From contig CM043942.1 of NCBI GenBank assembly GCA_014529385.2, positions 108,437,141 through 108,501,140 of the forward strand: DNA of 64,000 nt, read 5' to 3'. Position 1 is the stretch's first letter, and every line of letters starts with the position of its first letter. Of this stretch, positions 23,761-34,366 are shown piece after piece. The notes beneath the pieces are model-generated. The model had not been told where the DNA came from and did not search any database. It saw only the letters and a program-made list of their open reading frames with translations. A program made the position numbers and the translations under genes. This stretch comes from Adiantum capillus-veneris (Eukaryota; Streptophyta; Polypodiopsida; Polypodiales; Pteridaceae).

Positions 23761-24302
23761 CAAACTATGAAATTTTTACCTGAATGTGTCCTTGAGCTTA
23801 CCCAATGGTTCATACAACTTTTAAGCATACTCTCCAGTCGGATTGAGTGGTTGACAGTCTTTTCGTGCTATTTCTGGCCGTAGACCTGAAGTTTTGTAAA
23901 CTTCATATAAAAACTCATAATTGATTCTTTCGGGGAGAACAATGTTCTGAAATCCAACTCGGATTCTACTTACCCTACTCCAAGGTTCTACTACAATGGG
24001 GTTGTGGAAAGTGTCCACAAACACTCGTTTTCTTGTTTTTTATGGTTTTTTGAGATTTTATCTTAAGACTTGTCTTGTCCATCAATCATTCTCAAAATCC
24101 TAATCTAATTCTACAATCCTACAATCCTAAAGGCACTCAGCAAGTACAATTACTTCCAAGCTACCTCTACACGGCAAAAGACAACAATCTTAAGCTATGT
24201 GGTTTTTTTAAAAAGAAAGTTTTTACACTAGGAGATCCTAGAGGAAGTTAAAGGATAACTTCACAAGACGCTCGTGTTTTTCTTTAGTTTAGATCTCTTT
24301 GA
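23761..24302 (-). other. 5' leader of the 18.7-kb element
   Basis: This is the sequence between the primer site and repeat block 2. A 67-codon ORF at 24024-23821 shows no motif. No splice or packaging signal can be proved by eye. Confidence 0.45.
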
Positions 24303-24321
24303 TCCCCCGGCAACGGTGCCA
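24303..24321 (-). promoter_or_regulatory. Primer binding site, tRNA-Asp type
   Basis: On the sense strand it reads TGGCACCGTTGCCGGGGG starting two bases from the LTR. Athila and Tat elements of plants use TGGCGCCGTTGCCGGGG, complementary to tRNA-Asp; this one differs at one inner base. It supports placement near the giant Ty3 lineages. Confidence 0.88.
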
Positions 24322-24323
24322 AA

Positions 24324-25221
24324 TGTGGGACAAGTGTCTAACCTCACTCCTATCTTATTGCAGATGTAGCGAGAAGCATGATTAAATTGTCAATCCATGG
24401 GACGAAGCTAACTCGACTAATACATAGAGGCTACAAGAGGTTGTCAATCTCTTGGAAAACAACAAACAACTCGCATCTAACCTAGGCTACACTCAAATGA
24501 TTGAAATCACCAAAAGCCAATCGCTCATCAGCAACATATCACATCCGTTACAGCATCAAATGACATCCAAACGTAACAAAACTTCTAGGATATGTTTATA
24601 AGACCTAAGCACACATGCTTATGGTCTCAAATCTCAATTTAGGTCAAGTGTAAAAATCGCGATTATTAACAGCAATGGATTTTTGACCTAGCCGTTTTCG
24701 ACCCAGAATGCATCTAAATGCTTAGCAATGATGCCCTAATACCCCGCCTATACTTCGTTTTATTTTGAAGTGTAAATTCCTACTTATGATGTAATTAGGC
24801 CGCGGGTCGGCGATGCCAAACGCTATGAAATACTGTGAAATGCTTACGTAGAGCTCTTACCTGTGGTTGCAATGCAACAGACGTAACTACAATGTGACAA
24901 CCGGGAGGGAGTAGGAAGCATGAGAAGGAGATAAGTGAGTGCCGTTAGCTCACGCTATGTATTTCATTATCCAAAACTTAAAAATAACTTACAAAAATTG
25001 ACTTTTATACCTTAGCCAAGGTTTTTGGTGGTCAAAACTAATCATCTTGAAGCTCTAACTAAAGACAGGTTGATACAATTTGGAAGCTTGTAGCCCCAGT
25101 TCATCAATTATAAAGTTTATCTGGAAACTAGGAGTTACAATATTCTCAATTCATCAAAATAAAAAATATTTTTACAATGAGAGCTCCAAAAAATGGTATT
25201 CGGGTTAGCTTGCTGCTAACA
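24324..25221 (-). repeat. 5' LTR of the 18.7-kb element
   Basis: Plus-strand ends are TGTGGGACAA and GCTGCTAACA. It contains a palindrome copy at 24650-24670 (GTAAAAATCGCGATTATTAAC-like), so the dyad occurs in the LTR as well as inside. It matches 6491-7387 with scattered differences. Confidence 0.9.
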
Positions 25222-25226
25222 ACATA

Positions 25227-25440
25227 GCTTTGGCGGACATGAAGCCTCAACTTTCCAATCAAGGGAGTAATGGAGGCTTGTTGTCCCTTGAAAGCAGTAT
25301 CGGCAATTACAATATCTCCCATCTTGAAAGCTTGAATGCCCAACTTGGTGACCAACTCCATTGATATGAAGTTGTGAGTAGAGCCAGGGTCAAACAAGAT
25401 GAAGGCATCATGATCCCTTACCTTTCCCCAAGCATAGGAG
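25227..25440 (-). pseudogene. Retropepsin fragment, right part of a split gene
   Basis: The minus strand encodes AFILFDPGSTHNFISMELV, a Ty3-type protease active site in which D-P-G-S replaces the common D-S/T-G, then KLGIQAFKMGDIVIAD. The gene is cut at the TSD and continues at 6490. Upstream, at about 25440, its context changes into the gene cluster. The DPGSTHNF form is common in plant retrotransposon-derived proteases. Confidence 0.75.
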
Positions 25441-25456
25441 AGAGGTGATCCTTTGC

Positions 25457-25489
25457 CATTAGGAAATTTTGGAGGTCAATTGAAGGGCC
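25457..25489. repeat. 33-bp inverted repeat, left copy
   Basis: The segment from cattaggaaattttggagg to gaagggcc matches the reverse complement of 37332-37364 at 30 of 33 positions. It lies just outside the protease fragment, whereas its partner lies within the gag C-terminal reading frame 11.9 kb away. It may be a terminal inverted repeat or an inverted fragment of gag carried to the other junction. Confidence 0.75.
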
Positions 25490-25683
25490 ATATGAAGGAG
25501 AGAGAAAAATAGAGCACGTCCAATGAGCAGGAGGGCTACATTACATAGGAAAATACGTGGAAAGACTCAAAAAATAGGAAAATACCCTAAAAACTTTCAC
25601 GAATCTAGGATTGTGACATCGTAACTTCTTTGCTTTTACCGAGCTGTTAGGTGCGTGTTGGGTCCCTTTGCTGATATTCTCTT

Positions 25684-25703
25684 ATGGTCATTAACGTGAC
25701 CAT
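25684..25703. repeat. Perfect hairpin upstream of the 305-residue gene
   Basis: The arms atggtca and tgaccat are separated by ttaacg. It lies about 100 bp upstream of the ATG at 25801. It could be a transcription factor dyad or chance; nothing else supports a role. Confidence 0.5.
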
Positions 25704-25800
25704 TAAGCCCGCACAAGATATTGGAATTCTAAAACACTTTCCCTCCATTAGAATGCTTTCAAAGTGAATCTCCCTCCACTAAATCTTTTCTCTCAGAGCT

Positions 25801-26919
25801 ATGGCTTCCACATCTTCTCGCCCAAGAAGCTCTAGGTATTTATGGTCTCTCACACCAACTACCAACACCTGCACTTTGCCTAGAAGGCCAAGTAGTATCA
25901 TATCCTCAATTACAATATCAACTTCAATAAGTGCAGAGAACCAATGGGTTGGACAAAGGATAAAGAAAAGTTCATGGGTCCTCATGCAACCAAGAAGACC
26001 CAAGAGGTCTAGTGCTATCAATGTTTACCGCTCAGCATGGAAGGCCGGAGTGTTGGATTTCAAAGTTGAAATCGGCAAAAGATCTGTAAAGGAAGTTCTT
26101 GTTCAGCATGTGTTTACCCATCCAGACGTGATAGCAAATGGTGGAAATGTGTTAGATATACATCAACCACATTGCAATTGTAAGTATTCTTGACATCTGA
26201 AATGCATTTGATTTGTCTTTTCACTTATTGACACTCTCATTATAACTTTTCTTATATATTTTGCAACTTTTATCCCTCTTCTTCTGAGCAATGGCTCCAT
26301 TCTTCACATCTCAACTACATTAGATTTGTCATTTTGACTTATTGATACTCTTAGTTTAACTCTTGTTATATATTTTGTAGATGTTTATCCCTCTTCTTAT
26401 GAGCAATGGGAGCCTGTGGAGTGCATAATAGGCCTCTTCCTTGTTGTTCATGCCCACATTGGTTCTCTACAGTATTCAGGGAGAAGCAGCAAAAGCCTGG
26501 CTGATGAAGGAATATTTTTCTATGACCACTTCTACCAACTCATCCCATGGAATAAGAATGGTATGTTGGTGAAAGTGCCTCTACCAACCGATTGGAACAT
26601 TGTGGACTGGCCAGTTCCTGAGGAAACAATGGTGGAGGCAATGCGAAGTAAGCTCTACAAGGATATACAGAGGTCTCTACGTAGCTCTATTCCCACCAAA
26701 CTGATTAGAATTGCAAACTTTTGTCCTGCTACACTGTTCATAGAGTTGTTTCATAACTATAATATACGTGTTACGAAAACTATGTTCATGTGCAAGTCAT
26801 TTCAGCAGTCATCCGGTGACAAACTTCTTGACAGAGGATGGTATGTAAAGGAAGAGATTGGCATACGGTGCGAGGTCGCGCTTGACACTCTAGTTGTCAA
26901 GTACATGATTGCAAGCTAA
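25801..26919 (+). CDS. Intact two-exon gene of unknown function (305 residues)
   Basis: Exon 1 spans 25801-26179 and exon 2 spans 26381-26919. The donor is gtaagt after 26179, the acceptor is tattttgtag, and the phase matches (one base carried over), giving a continuous frame of 305 codons to a TAA. The N-terminus is Ser/Thr/Arg-rich, with three related SRPRSSR, PRRPSS and PRRPKRSS motifs. Then come a segment around WKAGVLDFKVEIGKRSVKE and a C-terminal part with aromatic and charged motifs (FFYDHFYQLIPWNKNG, LLDRGWYVKEEIG). I recognise no domain, signal peptide or membrane segment. It is the only gene in the cluster without a stop or frameshift. It converges with the H3/C48 gene. The same frame continues open after the stop to 27159. 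Confidence 0.6.
26210..26409 (+). repeat. Duplicated intron/acceptor/exon-start block
   Basis: 26210-26294 and 26323-26409 are diverged direct copies. Each runs from gatttgtc through a T-rich tract and tatattttg into ttatccctcttct and gagcaatgg. The second copy carries the working acceptor tgtag; in the first the site reads tgcaa and has lost AG. The intron therefore contains a dead copy of its own 3' splice site and exon start. Confidence 0.8.
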
Positions 26920-26922
26920 TCA

Positions 26923-27159
26923 TTGTTAGTCTCATTTTGGTATATGCAATCACAAATGCTCAAAGGTAAGTACATTCCTATGGACCAGGTTTCTGAAGGT
27001 TTGGAAGATAATCCTGCTGTGGATGTGGAAGTGATTGATAAAGAGCAAGGCCTAATGTTGGTGGTTACAATGAGGGAGCTATGCACTCTTCTGCAGTTGC
27101 GGCACGACATAATTGAAGAGTCAATGGACAGGGACCTTTCAATTTTTCCTTTTTCCTAG
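26923..27159 (+). pseudogene. In-frame continuation after the 305-codon stop
   Basis: This frame of 78 codons is in register with exon 2 and is separated from it only by the TAA at 26917-26919. It includes QVSEGLEDNPAVDVEVIDKE and MRELCTLLQLRHDIIEES. Either the protein was once longer and the stop is a truncation, or an unrecognised intron skips it. A possible donor (gtaagtac) occurs at about 26967. Confidence 0.4.
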
Positions 27160-27367
27160 CTGGAAATAAGCTGATGAGGCGTAGGGAAAAAGATATTTTG
27201 TGCAAAGAGTTGGATGGTCGGGTTGAAATAGTGTCAATGTAACAGATATTCTTGTGAATCCAAGTGTGTACGAATGACTTTCAATACATGAAGTTTTTTG
27301 AGCTCATTTGTCAATTGTGCTCTGTGAATATAAGTGTGCTTGAAATACATTTCTTTAGCCATTGCCG

Positions 27368-27405
27368 CCTCTCTCTCTCTCTGTCTCTCTCTCTCTCTCT
27401 CTCTC
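27368..27405. repeat. CT microsatellite
   Basis: A (CT)n run with one interruption lies in the short space between the two convergent genes. It generates spurious Arg/Glu ORFs on the minus strand. Confidence 0.85.
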
Positions 27406-27438
27406 AATGTTAGGCAAGACAAAGACATGATAGAAGAG

Positions 27439-30288
27439 TCATCTTAATTCATTAGAAAGTACAAACTCGTCCGTGAACAATGGACTGAGATACAATTTCT
27501 GTAAGTATGGAATCAAAATGTCTTCAAGGTAAAAATCAAAGGAATGCCCCTTGAAAGAGGGTGGTGAGATAGTTGTTCCTGGTGGATTTAGTTCTCCCTT
27601 TTCAGGAGTATCATCAATCAGTAGTATATTATTTGCATCAAAGGGTACATCGATTTGGCTAAACAGTTTGTACAAAAGAGGTAAATGTGTTTTTTAGGGT
27701 GGTAGTGGCCCTCGACGGTAACACATTTTCTTTGATCATACAAAAAGGCAAAATTTGACATGTGAGCGTTGCATACACCACAAACTATTGTAACTAGTGG
27801 CAACAAGTTTTGCCTTTGCATTGAAGACCATATGGAAACTCTGAAGTGCGGAAGAAGAAACTGAATAAATTCTTTGGTTCCTGGACGAGCCACAACTCGA
27901 CAAGTTCCCATCCGAAATGTTTGCAAATCCTCGAAGGGGTTTGCTATACCCAAAGACAAGCGCATCAGTAGCAATCCATTGATGTCCAAGATAATCAACC
28001 TCTGTAAAAGTTGACAAGTACATATAAGTAGTTAGAAGCTGAACATATTTTGCCATACTTGAATAGACATTACCGAAACAACCGTATCTATAGGTAGCAA
28101 GGGTCCATACTGGGTCTCTATAGTGTTTTTGTCATTGTTTCTATCCTCTGCTTTAGCTTCATCGTCATAGGAATCATTCACATCTTCATCAAGTGTCTCC
28201 CCCAGGGCTCTTTCTGCCTCATTCAAAGTTTCCTCCAAGGTCTTTTCCTCTGCCTCTGTTGGCCGGCTTGCATCATCCATATCCTTTTGCTCATCCGTAG
28301 GCCTGCTTTCCTCATCCATCCTTGCCTCATCCATATCACTTTGCTCATCCGTAGGCCTGCTTTCCTCATCCATCATTGCCTCATCCATATCCTTTTGCTC
28401 ATCCGTAGGCCTGCTTTCCTCATCCAGGGTTTCATCCATGGGCTCTTTTGGCTCCTCCACTGGCTTACTTGGCTCTTTCATTTTCTCCTCCATAAGCCCC
28501 TCTGCTTGTACACTAGCACCTTCGATATGCTCATTTGACCTTTCTTCATCCTCGACTCTTTCATATTTGGCTGATATGACCCCCTCGGCCCGTTGTGATT
28601 CCACTATATCTGATACAGGGGTTTGTCGTGGTGGCACGTCATGTATTGTCATATCAATTGTACGGTCATCCAAGCCGCTATCTTCAAGTTCTCTAGGGTT
28701 CGACATAGTGAGCAGGTGTTGTATTAGACTTACCCGATATCTTTGCAAATAATCATATGTGTAGTTTTGTACAGCACTCTGCAAAATTGAAAGACCACAT
28801 GGTGAGAAGTCTTGTATAAAGAAAACCAAAACTGACTGAATGCATTGCCAAATGGTTACCTTAGTCATGAAAGGTTTTAATGCAAAGTAGCTTTGCAGGA
28901 CATATTCTGCATGCAGAAGACATTTCCAACCGCAAGAATTTCCATCGGTTTGATTTGGTACAGGTACATCTTTGATTGGGGCCTTGTATAGTTCATACCT
29001 TCCACATAGCTTGCCATAAGCAAGCAACAACCTCTTTATACAACTGCACAAAGTAGTATCAAGATGTTAGCTTGAGGCTTCAAATTTACATGGATATCTA
29101 TAAGAAACACTTTCTGATACATAACACTTATAGCCTAATTTCAGGGTGGGTTCCTTTTATTGAATTGAACACCCACACTGCTGGCTGCTCAACATCAAGG
29201 CATATGAGACTCAGTGATGGTTGTTCTCATATGGAAAGATGATGACAGTTACTTCCAGCATAGCACAGTGGAGAAACCAACTCTCAAATGTGCCAGATGG
29301 ACTGTTCTTCTGTCTAATAATGACTGACATTTGTGGATCAAGAAGAAACACCTCCATGTGGGTGTGCGGTGGAAGTTGACTTTTGATCAAACTGCAGGGA
29401 GTGTACCTAAGTTAGTACACCTATGATCTGAGTTTTCAAAGTTAGCAAGATAGTAACACTTACTTAAGACAAGCATAGATAATTGTGTCTGAGATCTGAG
29501 CATCTAGATTCAGCAATAAATTAATGTCCACTTTTTCCAGAGCCGGCTTTCTGGCTCCATCTATAAATGGTATCTCTGCAAGCAAACCATCCTTCATTGA
29601 AAGTAGAGTTTCTTTGTTGCTTGCCTCTATGGACAGGGTCACATTGCATTCTTTGCCTCTGGGACTCCACTGCTACTTTTGCTTTCTCCTTAAGCTCTGC
29701 TTCCCTCATGTCCTCTGTTTGGCGAGCAACCGTCTCTGCCCTTGCCCTTGTATTCACATCATGTGTGACATCTACAACTGTGAGTTGTGGCAATAGCTCA
29801 GGGGGGTATAGCAAAATTTTCCTCATTTTCTTATCCCTACAGACATTGGGGACCAGAATTTTTTCATACCTCCACCTTATCCTTTTTAGTGTCTCACTAT
29901 CTTTGTCCATTACAGTCACCCTGTGGGCATGGGCTGCTACAATGGTTATGTCACTGAAGCACTCAAGTAGGAACTTCTCTCCTGCTTCCTATAGAGCCAT
30001 CAATGCAACCACTTTCCACCTTTTAGTGCCCCAGGTAGCTTCTTCACATATGGACCTCACCATCCTCTGAAAGGGTAGCTTTGGTATGCACAAATCAACA
30101 CATTTTTGTGCTTTCCTGATTTCTCTGAAAAGTCTCATGCAGCTCTATAACTTCTTCACCCTTGGTTCTTTCAAAATTTTATTTGGTTTTCCAGGTCTCT
30201 TCTTTGGGGTTGCAGATCTGCTACATGTCTTAGCTGCTAACCCTGGTCCCTTGCCCGCCTTCCTTGTAGTGGCCTTTGTTCTAGCCAT
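27439..30288 (-). pseudogene. CENH3-like histone H3 - Ulp1/C48 protease - FCP1-like phosphatase fusion
   Basis: The ATG at 30288 gives MARTKATTRKAGKGPG, an H3-like tail. The histone fold follows in the same frame: FREIRKAQK (about 30112-30126), KLPFQRMVR (30064-30081), a TKRWKVVALMAL helix, then HAHRVTVMDKD and RIR by about 29880. Loop 1 is one residue longer than in canonical H3 and the RW pair is as in plant CENH3. Two TAG codons interrupt it. The one at 29989-29991 replaces Gln of the conserved ALQEA. A charged helix (ARAETVARQTEDMREAELKE) follows, then a frameshift near 29630 into a C48 domain. It has QISDTIIYACLK (29500-29463), catalytic His in ENNHH next to a TGA at 29211-29213 where Trp is expected, and NQTDGNSCGWKC with the Gln and Cys (28950-28919). 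Acidic repeats come next. A 72-bp intron (28002-28073, phase 0) leads into an FCP1/NIF-like domain with ILDINGLLL, RPGTKEFIQFLLPHF and LLIDDTPEKG. Asn replaces the second Asp of DXD. A frameshift lies at an A6 run near 27690. No product can be made from this copy. Confidence 0.82.
28270..28428 (-). repeat. 54-bp coding minisatellite (18-residue acidic repeats)
   Basis: About three units of 54 bp encode variants of EESRPTDEQKDMDEAMMD between the protease and phosphatase domains. Units differ by a few bases and all keep the reading frame. The linker is strongly acidic, with further EE/PK repeats on its N-terminal side. Confidence 0.9.
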
Positions 30289-30309
30289 TTCACCGAATAA
30301 AAATAGAGG

Positions 30310-30393
<84 letters not shown>

Positions 30394-30412
30394 ACCAAAA
30401 CATATCCCATTA

Positions 30413-30469
30413 TTAACGGCGCGCGTGAAAGATATTTTGACCCCAAAATACACCTCCGCGCGCCGTTAG
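30413..30469. repeat. 57-bp palindromic-end unit U1
   Basis: The ends are ttaacggcgcgcg and cgcgcgccgttag (12 of 13 positions paired), with a 31-bp centre that itself contains the near-palindrome ttttgaccccaaaa. It is flanked by ta on both sides. It lies about 125 bp upstream of the H3/C48 start. Confidence 0.8.
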
Positions 30470-30487
30470 TATAAGGGAACAAAAAGA

Positions 30488-30540
<53 letters not shown>

Positions 30541-30645
30541 CTTCCCCAGTCTCTCCACTTTATCTTCCTCTCTCTACAACACACACACACACACTCGAGG
30601 ATACACTCCCTCTCTCTCACTCGTTCTACTTGCGTTTCCACATTA

Positions 30646-30702
30646 CTAAAGGTGCACAAAGAGACATCCAAATCGGAGGTGGCTGTCTCCGCGCGCCTTT
30701 AG
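30646..30702. repeat. 57-bp palindromic-end unit U2
   Basis: The ends are ctaaaggtgcac and gcgcgcctttag, with flanking ta on both sides. The centre includes gagacatccaaat and ggctgtctcc, which extend the stem. It has the same length as U1, U3 and U4. Confidence 0.8.
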
Positions 30703-30706
30703 TACA

Positions 30707-30757
<51 letters not shown>

Positions 30758-30955
30758 TGTGTGTGTGTGTGTGTATGTGTGTATGTGTGTGTGTGTATCT
30801 ATGTGTGTGTGTGTGTGTAAGAGAGAGATAGATATGAAATTTACTGTGAGAGAAAGAGAGAGAGAAAAATAAACAGAGAGAGAGAGAGAGAGAGATGTTT
30901 GAAGAAACAGACATGGTGATAGAGAAAAAGAGAGAGAAGCACAGCCTGACCTTTT

Positions 30956-31031
<76 letters not shown>

Positions 31032-31306
31032 AAACCTTCTTAGGACGTAGACCTGCTTTCTGTCGAAGACGGGTCAACTCTATTTTGCACGTGCTTTCAA
31101 TCGGAGACACAGATGAAGGCTCGACCTCTCTTTCTCTCACTCTCTTTGACTCTCGCAGTGTGTCACTTTTTCTCTCATCCCTTTTATATGTGACGTACGA
31201 AAGTATCCGGGCCCAATAAATGACCGCACGTGCGGCATCATGCAACTATATTCTATTTTTTAATAATACGTGGAGCACCGCCGAGGGTAACCGTTATAAG
31301 TGTCAT

Positions 31307-31370
<64 letters not shown>

Positions 31371-31546
31371 ATAGAAAGAGAGAGAGAGAGAGGGACAAAG
31401 AGAGAGAGAGAGAGAGAGAGAGATTGACAGAGAGAAAGCAATCAGAGAGCAATGGAGAAGACAGCTCCCATGGAGTTTCTGCAAACTCCACCAACAAAAG
31501 GTGATCTCTCACTCTGTCTCTCTGTATTTCTAACAATAGGTAGCAA

Positions 31547-31588
<42 letters not shown>

Positions 31589-31654
31589 GAAACAAAGAAA
31601 AACCCATACTGTTCAACACACACACACACACACACACACAGCCAGACACAGATA

Positions 31655-31729
<75 letters not shown>

Positions 31730-31747
31730 TGTGTGTGTGTGTGTGTA

Positions 31748-31804
31748 CTAACGGCGCGCAGAGACAACCAAATACCGTTTGCAACTCTCTCCGCGTGCCT
31801 TTAG
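31748..31804. repeat. 57-bp palindromic-end unit U3
   Basis: The ends are ctaacggcgcgc and gcgtgcctttag, flanked by ta. Its centre (agagacaacca, then tttgcaactctct) matches the reverse complement of U4, so the two units are inverted relative to each other. Confidence 0.85.
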
Positions 31805-31849
31805 TACATTCATGAGACCTGCCTCTCGCTCTCTCTCTCCCCCCCTCCC

Positions 31850-31906
31850 CTAAAGGCGCGCGTAGAGAGTTGCAAAGAGTCTGTGGTTGTCTCTGCACGC
31901 CTTTAG
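31850..31906. repeat. 57-bp palindromic-end unit U4
   Basis: The ends are ctaaaggcgcgc and gcacgcctttag. The centre is the inverse of U3. The left flank is ccc rather than ta; the right flank is ta. U3 and U4 are 45 bp apart. Confidence 0.85.
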
Positions 31907-31984
31907 TACACAGAGACAGATAGAGAGAGGTAGAGAGAGAGAGTGTGTGTGTGTGTTTTGGAGACACACACACACACACACACA

Positions 31985-32116
31985 AAGTGTCTATGTGTGT
32001 TTGTTGGTGTGATTTGGAGAGAGAGAGAGAGAGAGTGTGTGTGTCTAAGTGTGTTTTTTGGTGTGCTTTGGAGAGAGAGAGAGAGTGTGTGTCTATGTGT
32101 GTTTTTTGGTGTGCTT

Positions 32117-32153
<37 letters not shown>

Positions 32154-32176
32154 TATGTGTGTTTGTTGGTGTGATT

Positions 32177-32227
<51 letters not shown>

Positions 32228-32250
32228 TATGTGTGTTTTTTGGTGTGCTT

Positions 32251-32311
<61 letters not shown>
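31985..32311. repeat. Compound minisatellite of TG-rich cores and GA runs
   Basis: About five units repeat gtctatgtgtgttt, then a ttggtgtg core, then a tttggagagag tail whose GA run varies greatly in length. The core is well conserved between units, which suggests recent amplification by unequal exchange. Confidence 0.85.
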
Positions 32312-32312
<1 letters not shown>

Positions 32313-32361
32313 AAAGACTTGACATGTTTCCTGATGAATAGGATTAAGGTCCAGTAGGCAG

Positions 32362-34213
<1,852 letters not shown>

Positions 34214-34366
34214 TGTGCCAAAGAACAAAATTGAACCTTCAAAATCTTGATACACTTCAAGTAGCAATTGTATAGATCATGTATTACAAAAAATTTGTAC
34301 AATGTCATCCACTGAGAGTATCTTTCTCCACTTGTGGTTCACATACACCATTGTCTCTCTCCACCT

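Larger units (their letters stand above)
6491..25221 (-). mobile_element. Large gag-protease LTR element without RT or integrase
   Basis: The element is bounded by LTRs 6491-7387 and 24324-25221, with a perfect 5-bp TSD acata at 6486-6490 and 25222-25226. A tRNA-Asp-type primer site (24303-24321) and a purine tract (complement of 7388-7403) set the sense as the minus strand. Without the nested Copia element (9333 to about 15059) it is about 13 kb. Gag with zinc knuckles and an aspartic protease lie at 22314-18584. Two repeat blocks flank them, and a coiled-coil-rich ORF region follows at 17518-15126 and 8214-7708. No RT, RNase H or integrase motif is visible in any frame outside the nested Copia element. 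It therefore resembles non-autonomous gag-only derivatives of giant Ty3 elements (Athila/Tat-like primer site) and would need pol from a partner. Confidence 0.88.
30289..32361. repeat. Microsatellite-dense divergent intergenic region
   Basis: Between the start of the H3/C48 gene and the plus-strand gene lie long (CT)n/(GA)n runs at about 30312-30369, 30491-30537, 30711-30754, 30959-31029, 31311-31371, 31657-31725 and 32253-32311. (TG)n/(CA)n runs lie at about 30370-30392, 30757-30818, 31549-31585 and 31616-31640. All long Ser/Leu, Arg/Glu and Thr/His ORFs here are artefacts of these repeats. Four 57-bp units and a compound minisatellite are embedded. GA tracts can bind GAGA-type factors in plants, so a promoter role is possible but unproven. 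Confidence 0.88.

Noticed and set aside
24303-24321. tRNA-Asp-like sequence
   Set aside because: Only the 3' end of a tRNA is present, directly beside an LTR; it is a primer binding site, not a tRNA gene. The same holds for 14115-14126, 40778-40789, 52059-52076 and 61619-61638.
25684-25703. Terminator or attachment site
   Set aside because: A 7-bp hairpin with no U-run or matching site elsewhere is too weak to support either.
29875-30288. Functional centromeric histone gene of the host
   Set aside because: Two in-frame stops lie within the histone domain, it continues into a protease domain, and the setting is a transposon-rich cluster. It is a histone-derived domain in a decayed fusion gene.
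29875-30288. Chance histone-tail mimic only
   Set aside because: The similarity extends over the whole histone fold (REIRK, KLPFQR, MAL-EA, HAHRVTVM, KD, RIR), not just the ARTK tail.
31452-31500. Possible first exon (MEKTAPMEFLQTPPTK) of the 32.4-34.2 kb gene
   Set aside because: None of the nearby acceptors gives the phase needed to join it to the frame at 32389, so I do not claim it.
30237-32341. Long Arg/Glu, Ser/Leu, Cys/Val and Thr/His ORFs on both strands
   Set aside because: They are translations of GA, CT, TG and CA microsatellites with no codon bias or motif.
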